Assembly: GCF_030272615.1 (NCBI RefSeq) | Contig: NC_081410.1 | Location: forward strand, 571,103,152-571,163,151 | Source of the DNA: Cryptomeria japonica | Lineage: Eukaryota > Streptophyta > Pinopsida > Cupressales > Cupressaceae | DNA: 60,000 nt | Direction: 5' to 3' | Part shown: in pieces, positions 1-10,759 of the stretch | How positions within the stretch are numbered: the stretch's first letter is position 1 | Layout of the letters: every line of letters starts with the position of its first letter | Translations under genes and position numbers: made by a program | The notes under the pieces: model-generated | What the model saw: only the letters and a program-made list of their open reading frames with translations | The model's database searches: none | What the model was told of the DNA's origin: nothing

Positions 1-2402
1 ACCATAGGACCCCTTAAGACACCAAATCATGTCGTTAGGGGTCATATTGTCTCCTATGACCCCATACGACACAATATGATCCCTAATGATATGTTTTGGT
101 GTCCTAAGGGGTCCTATGGTGTCGTTAGGGGTCATATGGTGGCTTGGGACACCATAGGACCCCTTAAGACATAATATGACCCCTAACAACACAATATGAC
201 CCAAAGCGACTCAATATGGTGTCATTAGGGGTGATACGGTGTCTTAAGGGGTCCTATGGTGTCCCAAGACACCATATGACCCCTATGGACACCATATGAC
301 CGCTCACGACACCATAGGACTCCTTAAGACACCAAATCATATCATTAGGGATCATATTGTGTTGTACGGGGTCGTAGGACACAGTATGGCCCCTAACGAC
401 ATGATTTGGTGTCTTAAGGGGTCCTATGGTGTTGTTAGGGGTCATATGGTGTCTCAGGACACCATAGGACCCCTTAAGACACAATACGACCCCTAACAAC
501 ACAATATGACCCAAAGAAACCCAATATGGTGTCATTAGGGGTCATATGGTGTCTTAAGGGGTGCTATGGTGTCCCAAGACACCATATGACCCCTAACGAG
601 ACCATAGGACCCCATAAGACAACAAATCATATCGTTAGGGATCATATTGTATCATATGGGGTCGTAGGACACAATATGAACCCTAACGACATGAATTGGT
701 GTCTTAAGGGGTCCTATGGTGTCGTTAGGGGTAATGTGGTGTCCATAGGGGTCATATGGTGTCTTGGGACACCATAAGACCCCTTAAGACACAATATGAA
801 CCCTAACGACACAATATGACCCAAAGCGACCCAATATGGTGTCATTAGGGGTCATATGGTGTCTTAAGGCATCCTATGGTGTCCCAGGACACCATATGAC
901 CCCTAATGACACCATAGGACCCCTTAAGACACCAAATCATATCGTTAGGGATCATATTGTGTCGTACAGGGTCGTACGACACAATATGACCCCTAAAAAC
1001 ATGATTTGGTGTCTTAAGGGGTCCTATGGTGTCTTTAGGGGTCATATGGTGTCCATAGGGGTCATATAGTGTCTTGGGAGAGCATAGGACCACTTAAGAC
1101 ACAATATGACCCCTAACGACACAATATGACCCAAAGCGACCCAATATGGTGTCATTAGGGGTCATATGGTGTCTTAAGGGGTCCTATGGTGTCCCAAGAC
1201 ACCATATGGCCCCTAATGACACCATAGGACCCCTTAAGACACCAAATAATATCGTTAGGGATCATATTGTGTCGTACAGGGTCGTAGGACACAATATGAC
1301 CCCTAATGACATGATTTGGTGTCTTAAGGGGTCCTATGGTGTCGTTAGGGGTCATATGGTGTCTTGGGACACCACAGGACTCCTTAAGACATAATATGAC
1401 CCCTAACGACACAATATGACCCAAAGCGACCGAATATGGTGTCATTAGGGGTCATATGGTGTCCTAAGAGGTCATAAGGGTTCATGGGACACCATATGAC
1501 CCCTATGGACACCATATGACCCGTAACGACACCATCGGACCCCTTAAGAAACCAAATCATGTCGTTAGGGGTCATATTGTGTCCTACGACCCCATAAGAC
1601 ACAATATAACCCCCTAATGTTATGATATGGTGTCTTAAGGGGTCTGATGGTGTCGTTAGGGATCATATGGTGTCTTGTGACACCATAAGACCCCTTAAGA
1701 CATTAAATTGTGTCGTTAGGGGTCATATTGTGTCCTACGACCCCGTAAGACATGATATGACCCCTAACGACATGATTTGGTGTCTTAAGGGGTCCTGTGG
1801 TGTCGTTAGGGGTCCTATGGTGTCCATAGGGGTCATATGGTGTCTTGGGACACCATAGGACCCCTTAGGACACAATATGACCCCTAATGACATGATTTGG
1901 TGTCTTAAGGGGTTCGATGGTGTCGTTAGGGGTCGTATGGTGTCCATAGGGGTCATATGGTGTGCCATGAACCCTTATGACCTCTTAGGACACCATATGA
2001 CCCCTAATGACACCATATTGGGTCGCTTTGGGTCATATTGTGTCCTAAGGGGTCCTATGGTGTCCCAAGACACCATATGACCCCTATGGACACCATATGA
2101 CCCCTAATGACACCATAGGACCCCTTAAGACACCGAATATGACCCCTTAGGACATAATATGACCAATGGGACCCAATATGGTGTCATTAGGGGTCATATG
2201 GTGTCCTGAGAGGTCATAAGGGTTCATGGGACACCATATCACATAACTATCATTAGGGGTCATAGTTATGGGTCGTAAGACACCCCTAACGACATGATTT
2301 GGTGTCTTAAGGGGTCCTATGGTTTCCCAAGACAACCATATGACCAATAACAACACCATAGGTCCCCTTAAGACACCAAATTGTGTCATTAGGGTCATAT
2401 GG
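1..2402. repeat. Satellite-like array of ~20-bp modules in both orientations
   Basis: The stretch is built almost entirely from one module of about 20 bp, consensus ggtgtcgttaggggtcatat with variants such as ggtgtcttaaggggtcctat, and its reverse complement. A higher-order unit can be seen: the anchor ccaaagcgac (or a close variant) recurs at 201, 511, 821, 1131 and 1421, giving spacings of 310, 310, 310 and 290 bp. The last spacing differs by one module. From about 1,620 onward the order of modules is more degenerate. Reading frames on both strands stay open only because of the repetition, so I call no genes here. The array probably continues beyond the left edge. Confidence 0.93.
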
Positions 2403-2441
2403 TCTCTCTCTCTCTCTCCTTCCTTCTCTCTCTCTCTCCTT

Positions 2442-2492
<51 letters not shown>

Positions 2493-2796
2493 TCCCTCTC
2501 CTCCTCTCTCTCTCTCTCTCCCTCTCTCCCTCTCCTCCCTCCACCTCTCTCCCTCCCTCTCTCTCTCCCTCTCCTCCTCTCTCTCTCTCTTCCTCTCCCT
2601 CTCCCTCTCTCTCTCTCTTCCCCCCTCCCTCTCTCTCTCTCTCCCTCTCCTCCTCTCTCTCTCCCTCTCTCTCTCCCTCTCCCTCTCTCTCCTCTCTCCC
2701 TCTCTCTCTCTCTCTCCCTCTCTCCCTCTCCTTCTCTCTCTCTCTCTGTCCCTCTGCTCCTCTCTCTCTCTCTCTCTCTCTCTCCTCTCTCTCTTC

Positions 2797-2838
<42 letters not shown>

Positions 2839-2875
2839 CTCTTTCTCCCTCTCTCCCTCTCCTTCTCTCTCTCTT
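2403..2875. repeat. Pyrimidine-rich CT/CCT microsatellite
   Basis: An almost pure C+T tract of about 470 bp made of (CT)n runs broken by CCT and TTCC units. It starts directly after the last satellite module (gggtcatatggt then ctctctct) and ends at ctttaatcag. Long open frames in it encode only Ser/Leu/Pro or Arg/Glu repeats and are artefacts. A polypurine/polypyrimidine tract of this length could form non-B DNA, which is an inference. Confidence 0.95.
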
Positions 2876-3860
2876 TAATCAGATATCGAATTTCTACCAA
2901 TGTGGCAGTTTACCTCATAAATGGCAGCAAATGGAAATTCATCGAGGACCACAAATTTTTGTACAAAAATCAGATATCGGATAAAATCCACAACCCGATT
3001 TTATCTGATATCTGATTTTTGTACTCAAATTTTCAAATTTCAAATTTTGGCTAGGGAATGCTTTGGTATTAGGCTTGGAAGTTACAAGCCTAGAAAGTCA
3101 ACTGAAAAAACGTGTTTTTTCAGTATTCCCTGGTTTTCTAGACTTTACACTGGTGGTTGATGACTTTTTTTTGTAGCCAGAATTGATAAAATGAAAAGGG
3201 TTTTTTAAGGATGTTCCCAGCTTTCCAACAATATAAGGCTTGTCTTATTTCGACTTTAGTAAATAATTATTATTTATTTTCTAATTGAATTTTGACAATA
3301 GTCCTGATTGATATACTGATTGAAAAACACTCATAACTTTCAAATGGTATAAAATTTTTTGAAACCGAAAACATGCGTCACATCCTATGCTTCATCTACT
3401 ATAGGGAAAAATTAAAAAAATTTAAATTTCATAAGGTTTTGGCCAAGTTAAGGTGGTCAGACATAGGAGTTTCTCAATTTCTGAAAAGTTGTAGTAAAAA
3501 AATCATAAAAAATTATTTAATTCATAAAAAATTAAAAAAATATATGTGTCACATCTGGACATGAGTCTAATACTCATATTATAAATATTATAAAAAAATA
3601 TTAAGATTTGATTGTGATTAGGGTGGTCAGACATACGTCTACTTCTTATTTTTTTCTTGAAATTTTAGTACCACTGCATTGAAATTTGAAATTTTCATCA
3701 AATAGGATTTTTTTTTTCCAAAAAACAACTAGTAGCTTAGAAACTACATTCAATTTTCTATATATTCTTTTGTTACATATTTTAAAAATAATGTTCACAA
3801 CTTATTCAAATTTTCATGTCAAGTTGCATAACTCTGATTTTTCTGAAATTTCATTGCCAC
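2876..3860. other. AT-rich spacer without recognisable gene
   Basis: The sequence is AT-rich with short open frames that show no recognisable domain. It holds the hairpin listed at 2961-3024 and two copies of the short direct repeat ggtggtcagacata near 3,452 and 3,622. It probably contains old transposon debris, but nothing can be assigned. Confidence 0.6.
2961..3024. repeat. Near-perfect hairpin, 28-bp arms, 8-nt loop
   Basis: Arm 1 (2961-2988, starting gtacaaaaatcagatatc) and arm 2 (2997-3024) are reverse complements over 28 bp with one mismatch, separated by the loop cacaaccc. A related string, aatcagatatcgaattt, lies at about 2,877, just after the CT tract. It could be a small inverted-repeat element remnant, a cruciform-forming site or a hairpin RNA precursor. 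I see no target duplication that would decide between them. Confidence 0.8.
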
Positions 3861-5468
3861 TTAAGGGCCTGTTTTGGCACACCATGATCCTGCACATACT
3901 CGTGACAAGTTAGGGGTATCCACCCCTCCTGATGAGAACTATATACATTGATTTGCATCAATCTGGTGGATTTGATAGCTTTATCTTTTTATCCGGATTG
4001 GTGAGCTGGTGTTGCTCCTCTAGTGGAGTAGTTTGTTAATTTGGTTATGTATTTCAAGGGGAGAGAGATTCATGTCTCTATTTTTGGGGAGAGTTTGGCT
4101 TTCTATTTTTAGATCTTTGACATTGTTTTCAAAGGGGGAGAGAGATCATGTGAAAAACTGCTTTATATGTCCTGATCTTAGGGGAAGTTTACTGGAGTTT
4201 GCTGGAGATATCTTCTTTCTTTGCATTGATTCATATGTTGCCATCAATGCCAAAGGGGGAGATTGTTGGATATTTTTGGCTATTAATGCTGCTTGGATAT
4301 GTTATTGCCATTGATGTCATTATATTTCTATGTATTGCTCCAGTGATTGCAGATTGGGAAGATCTTATGATTTGGTTTATTGTTTTGTTTTTATGATCAC
4401 TATTTTGCAAAGCTCGGTATATCCTCTAGTATATTTCGATGTGATTAGATCTTGTGTATCTTCATTTCAGATGGTTCATGATTTGGTGCTCTACAAGTTA
4501 TCTTTCTTCGTGATAGTTGTCGATTTGTTGTGTTCTTGAGCTTTCAAATATTGACCAACGAAGATTTGATAAGTGGTGTTGATACATTTGTTCCTAATGA
4601 TTCTAACATTTTTGCTGATGTTTCCTAGTCATGTCCTATTTGTTTTAATGATTTGCATTGATCATTGTGTGAGCTTTTGATGGTTTCTATGAACTAGTGA
4701 TGTTTTTTGTTATGCGGTTTTCCTAGTGGTGTAGCGTGTTGTGGTTGATCTTGGCATCATTTCTAATGGCGTTGTGTGTTTGGGAATTTTTTTTAGGACC
4801 ATGTTATGCTATGTAAGTCTTTATATTGGTTTGGTGGTTGATCTTTGCATCGTGTGATGTAATTTTGTAATTGACGGTTGAGGGTTTACCGACCTTGTAT
4901 ATAGGTAATATGTTCATGTAATTTAGGTGTCGATGTTGTGTCTACATTATCAGAGAGAGGTGTATGTGTGAATAAGTGATTTATCCTTCAATGTTTAGAT
5001 TGAGGTGAGATTGGTGTTGTAGAGAAGACATCTATGCTTAACATGAACTGTAATTAGGCATTTGGAGATGCTATTCTTTTAGGTCATTTCTTTCGGATTG
5101 TAGTTTGAATCTTATTGTAAGTTGGTGAGACTTCCCTGAGGGTTGTAGCCTTTCGAGCAATTATCATTTGTGTAGTGAGCTCTAGGCAGTGTGCCTGAGT
5201 GCATGTGCATTCCCCATTTCAATATTTTCACATACTTCTGCAGAGTATCATCATAATGTGGATAGGTTCCCACCACGGTGTTTCCCTTAACCGGTTTTTC
5301 CACATCAAAATCCTGGTGTTGTGTGTTGTGCTTTCAATTTTCTTATCTATCTTATTACTGCAGTTTATCAAATATGTGTTTTGTGTTTAAGTTTGGTAAT
5401 CTAGTGAAGACTGATTCACCGCCCCACCCCCCCCCCCCCCCAGTCTTCCTTCTTGATTTCTGCTAACA
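3861..5468 (+). mobile_element. Copia D: 3'-end remnant with one LTR
   Basis: The piece is recognised by the 3' tail typical of many plant Copia elements. Repeated AAAGGGGGAGA purine tracts (around 4,130 and 4,252) end in gggggagat immediately before tgttgg, an LTR start. The LTR shows the conserved plant Copia string around cccaccacggtgtttccc at about 5,270 and a C-rich stretch near its end. No coding domain is preserved upstream; the left limit of the remnant is a guess, and the 5' part of the element is missing. Because no second LTR is found, this is a truncated copy, not an intact element. Confidence 0.7.
4264..5468 (+). repeat. LTR of Copia remnant D
   Basis: The LTR starts tgttggatat right after the polypurine tract aaagggggagat (4252-4263) and is taken to end at ctaaca (5468), which gives the usual TG...CA ends and an inverted TGTT/AACA terminus. 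Its length would be about 1.2 kb. Near the 3' end it has a poly-C stretch (about 5,425-5,441), matching the position of the C-rich stretch at the end of the Copia A LTR. The end position is inferred, since no partner LTR is available. Confidence 0.65.
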
Positions 5469-7168
5469 GTAGACAAGGTCAAGACAATATTAGAATGATC
5501 AAGTCCAAAAAGAATGATACAAGTAAGAATTTTTCATGGGATGGCTACAGTTTATCAAAAGTTTATTCAAAATTTTAGCAGTATTGTAGCCCCCATAACA
5601 AAGTGTACAAAAAGCAAGGAATTCCTATGGGGTTTGCATAAGTCTTTTGTTCATTGGTAGTCTATTGCAGGGACATCACTTATTGTAGTTTTATTATAGA
5701 TATTTCTGTATGGAATAATTGGTAGGTTGTAGCCTCTCTTGAATTAATTTGTTTCAACTAAAACATAGGAGGTTAGAGGAATATTAGAGATTATTATTTA
5801 GTTTTCCTAAATAAAGTGAATTTGTTTGAATTAGTTTTAGACTTGAATTAGCCTATTCTTGGCCATAAAAGGCAGACAATGTTTTTAGCTTAGAGTTCTC
5901 ATATATGTAAGAGAAAATTATTATTTGATAAATCTCTCATTTATTTTAGTCATTGTCTACATTATTATTTTAGTAATGGAGTATTTTTAATAAAGGAAAA
6001 GCTTCTGCTATACCACAACAACTAATTTGTGTTGAGGATCATATTATTGACTAGTAAACATGCATTATCATAAGTGAATTGGTTGGATCCCACTTGTCAG
6101 CCTACATAAGTAGCTTGAATATGATTCCACACAGGTGGAATTGCATAAAATGTTTATTCCAAAAATCTCACAAGCCATGTGCATAGATAGCTCCTCCATA
6201 TCTAGTACATTAACCCCTTAATTACTATAGTATCTCCTCACTAAGTTGTAAATCTACACATTTTTTTGTGTCCAATGCCTTTTGAAAATTAAGATATTTT
6301 TTCTCTCTTTTTCTTTTTAATCTTGGCATGCTTTGTATAAATGAAAGGTTATTGACTCCATAAGTAAAACTACATATTCTTAGAGTAAACATTGAATATG
6401 TAGGCAAAATAATATATTCTAAACTAGACAAAGATGCATGAATCATAATTAAACTATGGAAAATAAAACACCAATTAGCTTTAATGGCCCATACTACTAC
6501 AAATTTATATTTCTAGGGTCAAGGACGGTGATCCTAGAAATATTAACATGATAATTAAAGAAATATTGACATATACTATGTCTTAACAAACTATGTCATG
6601 TTATACAAATACCTCAATTATTTTTCACTAAGTATTTGTAGTGAAATAAATTGCGTAAGGTAAGAATATAATATGAAATATGCTGCAAATAATTGATAAT
6701 AATAGATAATAACAAGTGTCTTTGTGAGAACGAACCTCCAAATATTTTCAATAAGAACACAATTCACTATATGATGCTAATAAACTCATAACTACCACTT
6801 GAAACTTAGATCTTTATGTATAGTCTCCGAGATGACATAGCTATCTATACATAATTGTAATAATGATTATATAACTTTATTAAGATAGCCACAAAATTAT
6901 TACTCATAACCCTATATAGATGAAGAAAGAGGCGACATACTATCTTCATAGAAACATTTTCATTGGCAAAATAATTTCATTATAGGTCCATGGAACGACA
7001 TCCTATTTGTGTTCAAATTATTTGTCTTGATCCATTTAAAACTTGTCGCAGAGTTCTAGTATAGATGATGGGGTAAATGGCGAATGGGGTTTGAATTTAA
7101 TTCTACAACCTTCTTTAAATAAAGTCCAAACTCATCTGTCATGTCCATCTACTCACAATTCATCCCCT
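5469..7168. other. AT-rich spacer, no gene seen
   Basis: No convincing coding frame or RNA gene is visible. The part near 5,740-6,010 (TATA-like ggccataaaagg, then AATAAA-like strings) is reminiscent of an old LTR or promoter fragment, but no ends or duplications can be defined. Confidence 0.5.
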
Positions 7169-7603
7169 CTAGAAGCCCAATTCTTTGTCACGGTCTGCCA
7201 AATTAGGGTTTGTGGTGACCTTCATCAAGTCGTGGAAAGTATCTTTGAACACCACAGCCGCCAGAATGTGTGGATCGAAGATGTTTGTGGAATTCAGAGA
7301 CGTACAGAACACCATCCGACCGATATCCACCACCTTTCTCTTGTCCTCGACAACAATTCGAATTGTGTGAAATACTTGGTCTGTTTTGAGATGTTGCAGA
7401 GCTTCCATCCTTTTGGGGCTGAAAAGCTCAACAGTTGAAACGCGGCCGAGATAAAGTCAGTAAGGTCCACATTCAACCTAAGCTAACGAGGACTTGTGAT
7501 GTGAAAGTGATTTGTTTGCTACTGGCATCATCCACCCCACGAAGATGTGGTCATGCGTTTTAAAGATCTCCTTGGCCGTGGCAGGAGAAGAGACGACCAC
7601 TTT
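7169..7603 (-). pseudogene. Cytochrome P450 fragment (CYP71-clan-like), broken
   Basis: Read on the minus strand from 7603, one uninterrupted frame gives a P450 N-terminal exon segment of about 140 codons. It opens with VVVSSPATAKEIFKTHD, continues with FSPKRMEALQHL, and ends near FKDTFHDLMKV and NPNLAD. These are standard landmarks of the region before and through helix C in plant A-type P450s, which are ER-anchored haem monooxygenases. Two stops interrupt it: TAG at 7478-7480 and TGA at 7457-7459, the second sitting where GPYWR is expected (Trp lost). Similarity stops after NLAD. The proline hinge and membrane anchor upstream and the EXXR and haem-Cys regions downstream are absent. It is a partial relic, not a functional gene. 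The substrate cannot be inferred. Confidence 0.83.
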
Positions 7604-8988
7604 TGTTTTCATTAATGTTACACATTTTTAAATCATAAATATGATGTGTTTACAATTTTCAGTATCATTAATAGGATGCAGCTATTGTGGCTCCAAAATG
7701 TTAGCGTCGTATCGATGGCATGCATAACATACATGCATACCCATGCTCAGTTGCAGGTAGGCCCCCGCACGGGCTGTGATGATGTGGACATAGTGGGACA
7801 TCACGTGGGTTAGGGCTGTGACAACGTGGACTCATCGGAAAGGAAGTCCACATAGCACGTCATGTCGCCGGCTTTTGAGGGTTGTATAACATGCATTCAG
7901 TCAAACCGCCAGGAGACCGCAAAGTGCTTTGTTGGGTGAGCGAGAAAGTAGTGGGAGACAGTTGTCTCCCATGACTGATATCGTACTATAACATGCAAGT
8001 AATTAGGGACAATAACTTAGAGACTTAGGTCAGGTCAATAACTACACATTTAATATATCTCTTCATATGTTGTGGTCAATAACATGCCAAGCCATTAACT
8101 TGGAAGACAAGAAAGAGCAGTCATATATTTGTGGTCAACAACATGCAAAGCCATTAACTTACAAGGCAACGAAGAGAAAAACAGGAGCATAGCAAATATC
8201 TGGGAGGGTCAAACGCACGTTATACGATCGTGATTAGTAGCAACGACATGGGTGATGGCTTGGATGATGTCAAAGCTGCCAAGTATGCTAAGAGAATTGT
8301 TCATAGGATTTTCCTTTTCCTTATGTGTTCATACGATTTTCCTTTGCAACTTCTATTCATACATTTTTCCTCTGGCTTTTTCTTGCAGAGGATTGGAAAT
8401 CGAAGGCTAGACACGCATTATAGGAGCTAGGGGGGGGAGGGTTTGAAGAGGAAGTTAAAAAAGCCGATTATAGGAGTGACGATAGCAGCGTGGATAGGTT
8501 ACATTGGATCTGTGAAAGGTATGCATTCTCATGGTCAAGTTTGGTTTTTATTGATGCATATGTTAATACACATGAGTTTTTATCTATGCATTTGTTTAAA
8601 TACACATTTTGGATGTATTTGTGGGTCTATATTTGTGCATGTCATTCTGTAAAATCAGGTCATCGCGTTTGGATCATTGAAATAAATGAACAACTTAGAT
8701 AATTGTTGTGATTAAAGGCCAATTTTTTAAGCCATCTAAATCAACTATTTGGTTAATTGGTCTTTGTGATTAACAGACATTGTTTATGCTGCATACAACT
8801 TGGATTAGATAGTGTGTGTTTTGACATATTTATCTTTTAATTTGTTAACATTAAGTTAATAGGTTGGTATTAACATAAAATAATTGAATGATCATTGATT
8901 TCAAAAGCCAGTCATCACACAATACTTGCAAGGAACATGTTTGGATCATTGAAACAAATGAACGACTACCAGAACTAGAGCATCGATT
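7604..8988. other. Spacer with short direct repeats, no gene seen
   Basis: No coding region is supported. A direct repeat of about 40 bp (ttgtggtcaataacatg... and ttgtggtcaacaacatg...) occurs near 8,071 and 8,131. A short palindrome, gggagacagttgtctccc, lies near 7,951. The string tttggatcattgaaa recurs near 8,668 and 8,940. The stretch at 7,740-7,960 is more GC-rich than its surroundings. This may be decayed terminal DNA of a transposon. Confidence 0.5.
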
Positions 8989-9027
8989 GCCATTAACCAA
9001 ATTCCCGTCTTCCATTTGGTTAATGGC
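8989..9027. repeat. Perfect 14-bp hairpin
   Basis: Arm 1 is gccattaaccaaat (8989-9002) and arm 2 is atttggttaatggc (9014-9027), with an 11-nt loop. It immediately precedes the 60-bp tandem repeat block. Its function is unknown. Confidence 0.8.
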
Positions 9028-9069
9028 ATTATTGAAAAAAAAACAAGATGTCAATAGAGAAATGAATGT

Positions 9070-9215
9070 AATAACACGAAATAACACCCAAAGTGGCTCC
9101 AAAAAGGTATGTCAATAACAAGAAAACTCAATAACACAAAATAACATGCAAAGTGGCTCCATAAAGGTATGCCGATAACATGTAAAGTCAATAACATGAG
9201 ATACAAACAAAGTAA
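9070..9215. repeat. 60-bp tandem repeat, two full units plus a partial third
   Basis: Units begin at 9070, 9130 and 9190, exactly 60 bp apart. Each starts aataacac or aataacat and carries aaagtggctccaWaaaggtatg (W = A or T) before another ataaca string. The third unit decays after about 25 bp. Inverted relatives follow at 9335-9475. Confidence 0.82.
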
Positions 9216-9316
9216 ATAACACAATTTAAAAAAAAAATTAGAGATCGTGATAATAATCAAAGCCATGGCTAAATTTGATGGTCATGATCAATGATTAATA
9301 ATTTTTGAAAAATTTC

Positions 9317-9475
9317 ATGTTATTGACTTTGTGTGTTATTGACGCACCTTTTGGGAACCATTTTAGCTACAACCCAGATTTAGCTACGAATGTGATTTTT
9401 CAAATTTTTTTGAAAAACTCAATAACACGTGTTTTATAACACCTTTTTGGACTATATGTTATTGACTAAAATTGG
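9317..9475. repeat. Inverted copies of the 60-bp repeat module
   Basis: The string gttattgacgcaccttttgg, continuing to gaacca at 9360, matches the reverse complement of the unit core (tggctccaaaaaggtatgtc followed by aataac) in the tandem block upstream, with a few mismatches. A second, weaker inverted copy ends in atgttattgac at about 9,467. The arrangement of direct units followed by inverted units suggests a terminal-inverted-repeat element or a snap-back duplication. Confidence 0.65.
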
Positions 9476-10759
9476 AGCGGAGTACTTGTCGTGATTATTG
9501 ATTATAACATTTTTTATACCCAACGTTAAAATTTGCATTCTAATATGCTAATGTTTGTTTGTTATCACCGATTATACATAATCAATAGTATTTGTTTTTT
9601 GGTTTGTTTGTTTATATTCGAGTCAATTCATGAACAACTAAATATGATTTGTTAATATCAGTTATGAAACTGATTGTATTAGCCATTGATTATTATGACA
9701 TGATTGATTTAGTTTATCAGTTCTACATAAATGATCATATTGTTTTCATTTTTCTTATAATACAATTTGTGTTATGAATTAGTTTGTGACTGATTAAGGT
9801 TATAAGACACCTTTAAGCTCTATAGAGTCACATTGTATACCTTGCTATTGCCTATTGTATATTAGCAATGTACATTTCCCTTGGAAGGTTGATATGTAAT
9901 AGTGATAATATAGGAAATTTATATATAGCAATTTGTGTATAAGGAATCCATAATTATTATAAACTAGGAGGGATTGGCAAGTATATATAGAAGTCAGGAG
10001 ATATAATAAGATATAGAAAAATATACTACAGTCCGTGCACATATAGCAGTTACTTGATTACCACGAACTTGGAGGAAGTCAATTAAATACAACGGTATGT
10101 CTTAATGAAGAATTTGTGGACATACATGAACTTTGCAGATTGGATCATCTATGTATTCTGTGACATACTGAATAAACATACAACAATTCATATTCATACA
10201 ATAGTTCATTATATACACTCACTGTGAATTCAAAATACACATTGCAGATTGAATTCATACCTCTCATAATTGAATTAATATCTAACTTATATCTAAGTGC
10301 AAATAGTGAAATAAAAAATTTAAATTATATTCTTACCCTAATCTAATCCTAAAATTTAACAAATTCTAATTATCTCATTCAGAGTTATGCTGATAGAAAC
10401 ATAAATCGGGAGAAAATTGTGCTTTTTTTACTATATTGTTCAACATGCTTTATCCTCCAAGCCTCTTATAAACTAAAAGACTTTGAATGAATTATTTGTA
10501 TATAAATGGTTTGTGATTAGTCACAAACACAATGATGGTACATACAAATTCAATATTATTTTGAGAGGTTTTTGTTTGCATTGTATGTGCATCCCTGCTG
10601 TATGTTGCCATGGACCGAATTCGTCTCTTTACAATTGTTATGGTGTCTATGACTCTGAGTATGAATCGACTATTTGTATGCTCTATGTACTTGCAATTGT
10701 TTGGTGGTTGGTGTGTAATTCAACGATATTGGCTGATATGTAGTTCACTAAGATGTCGA
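9476..10759. other. AT-rich spacer, no gene seen
   Basis: No conserved coding frame is visible. The 3' part from about 10,480 has fragmentary open frames just upstream of the transposase relic and may include its decayed N-terminus. Confidence 0.5.

Noticed and set aside
254-2080. Overlapping open frames on both strands in the first 2 kb, encoding proteins with repeated MTPND/TIGPLKTPNH phrases
   Set aside because: They are translations of the satellite module and its reverse complement. They occur on both strands with the same phrases and have no coding signature.
1-2402. Telomere or interstitial telomere repeat, because of TTAGGGG words
   Set aside because: The plant telomere unit TTTAGGG in tandem is absent. 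The word is part of a 20-bp module.
1-2402. CRISPR-like array
   Set aside because: The spacing units are themselves repeats in both orientations, there are no unique spacers, and the context is a plant nuclear genome.
2147-3015. Long Ser/Leu and Arg/Glu open frames over the CT tract
   Set aside because: A dinucleotide tract leaves most frames open by chance. The products are simple repeats.
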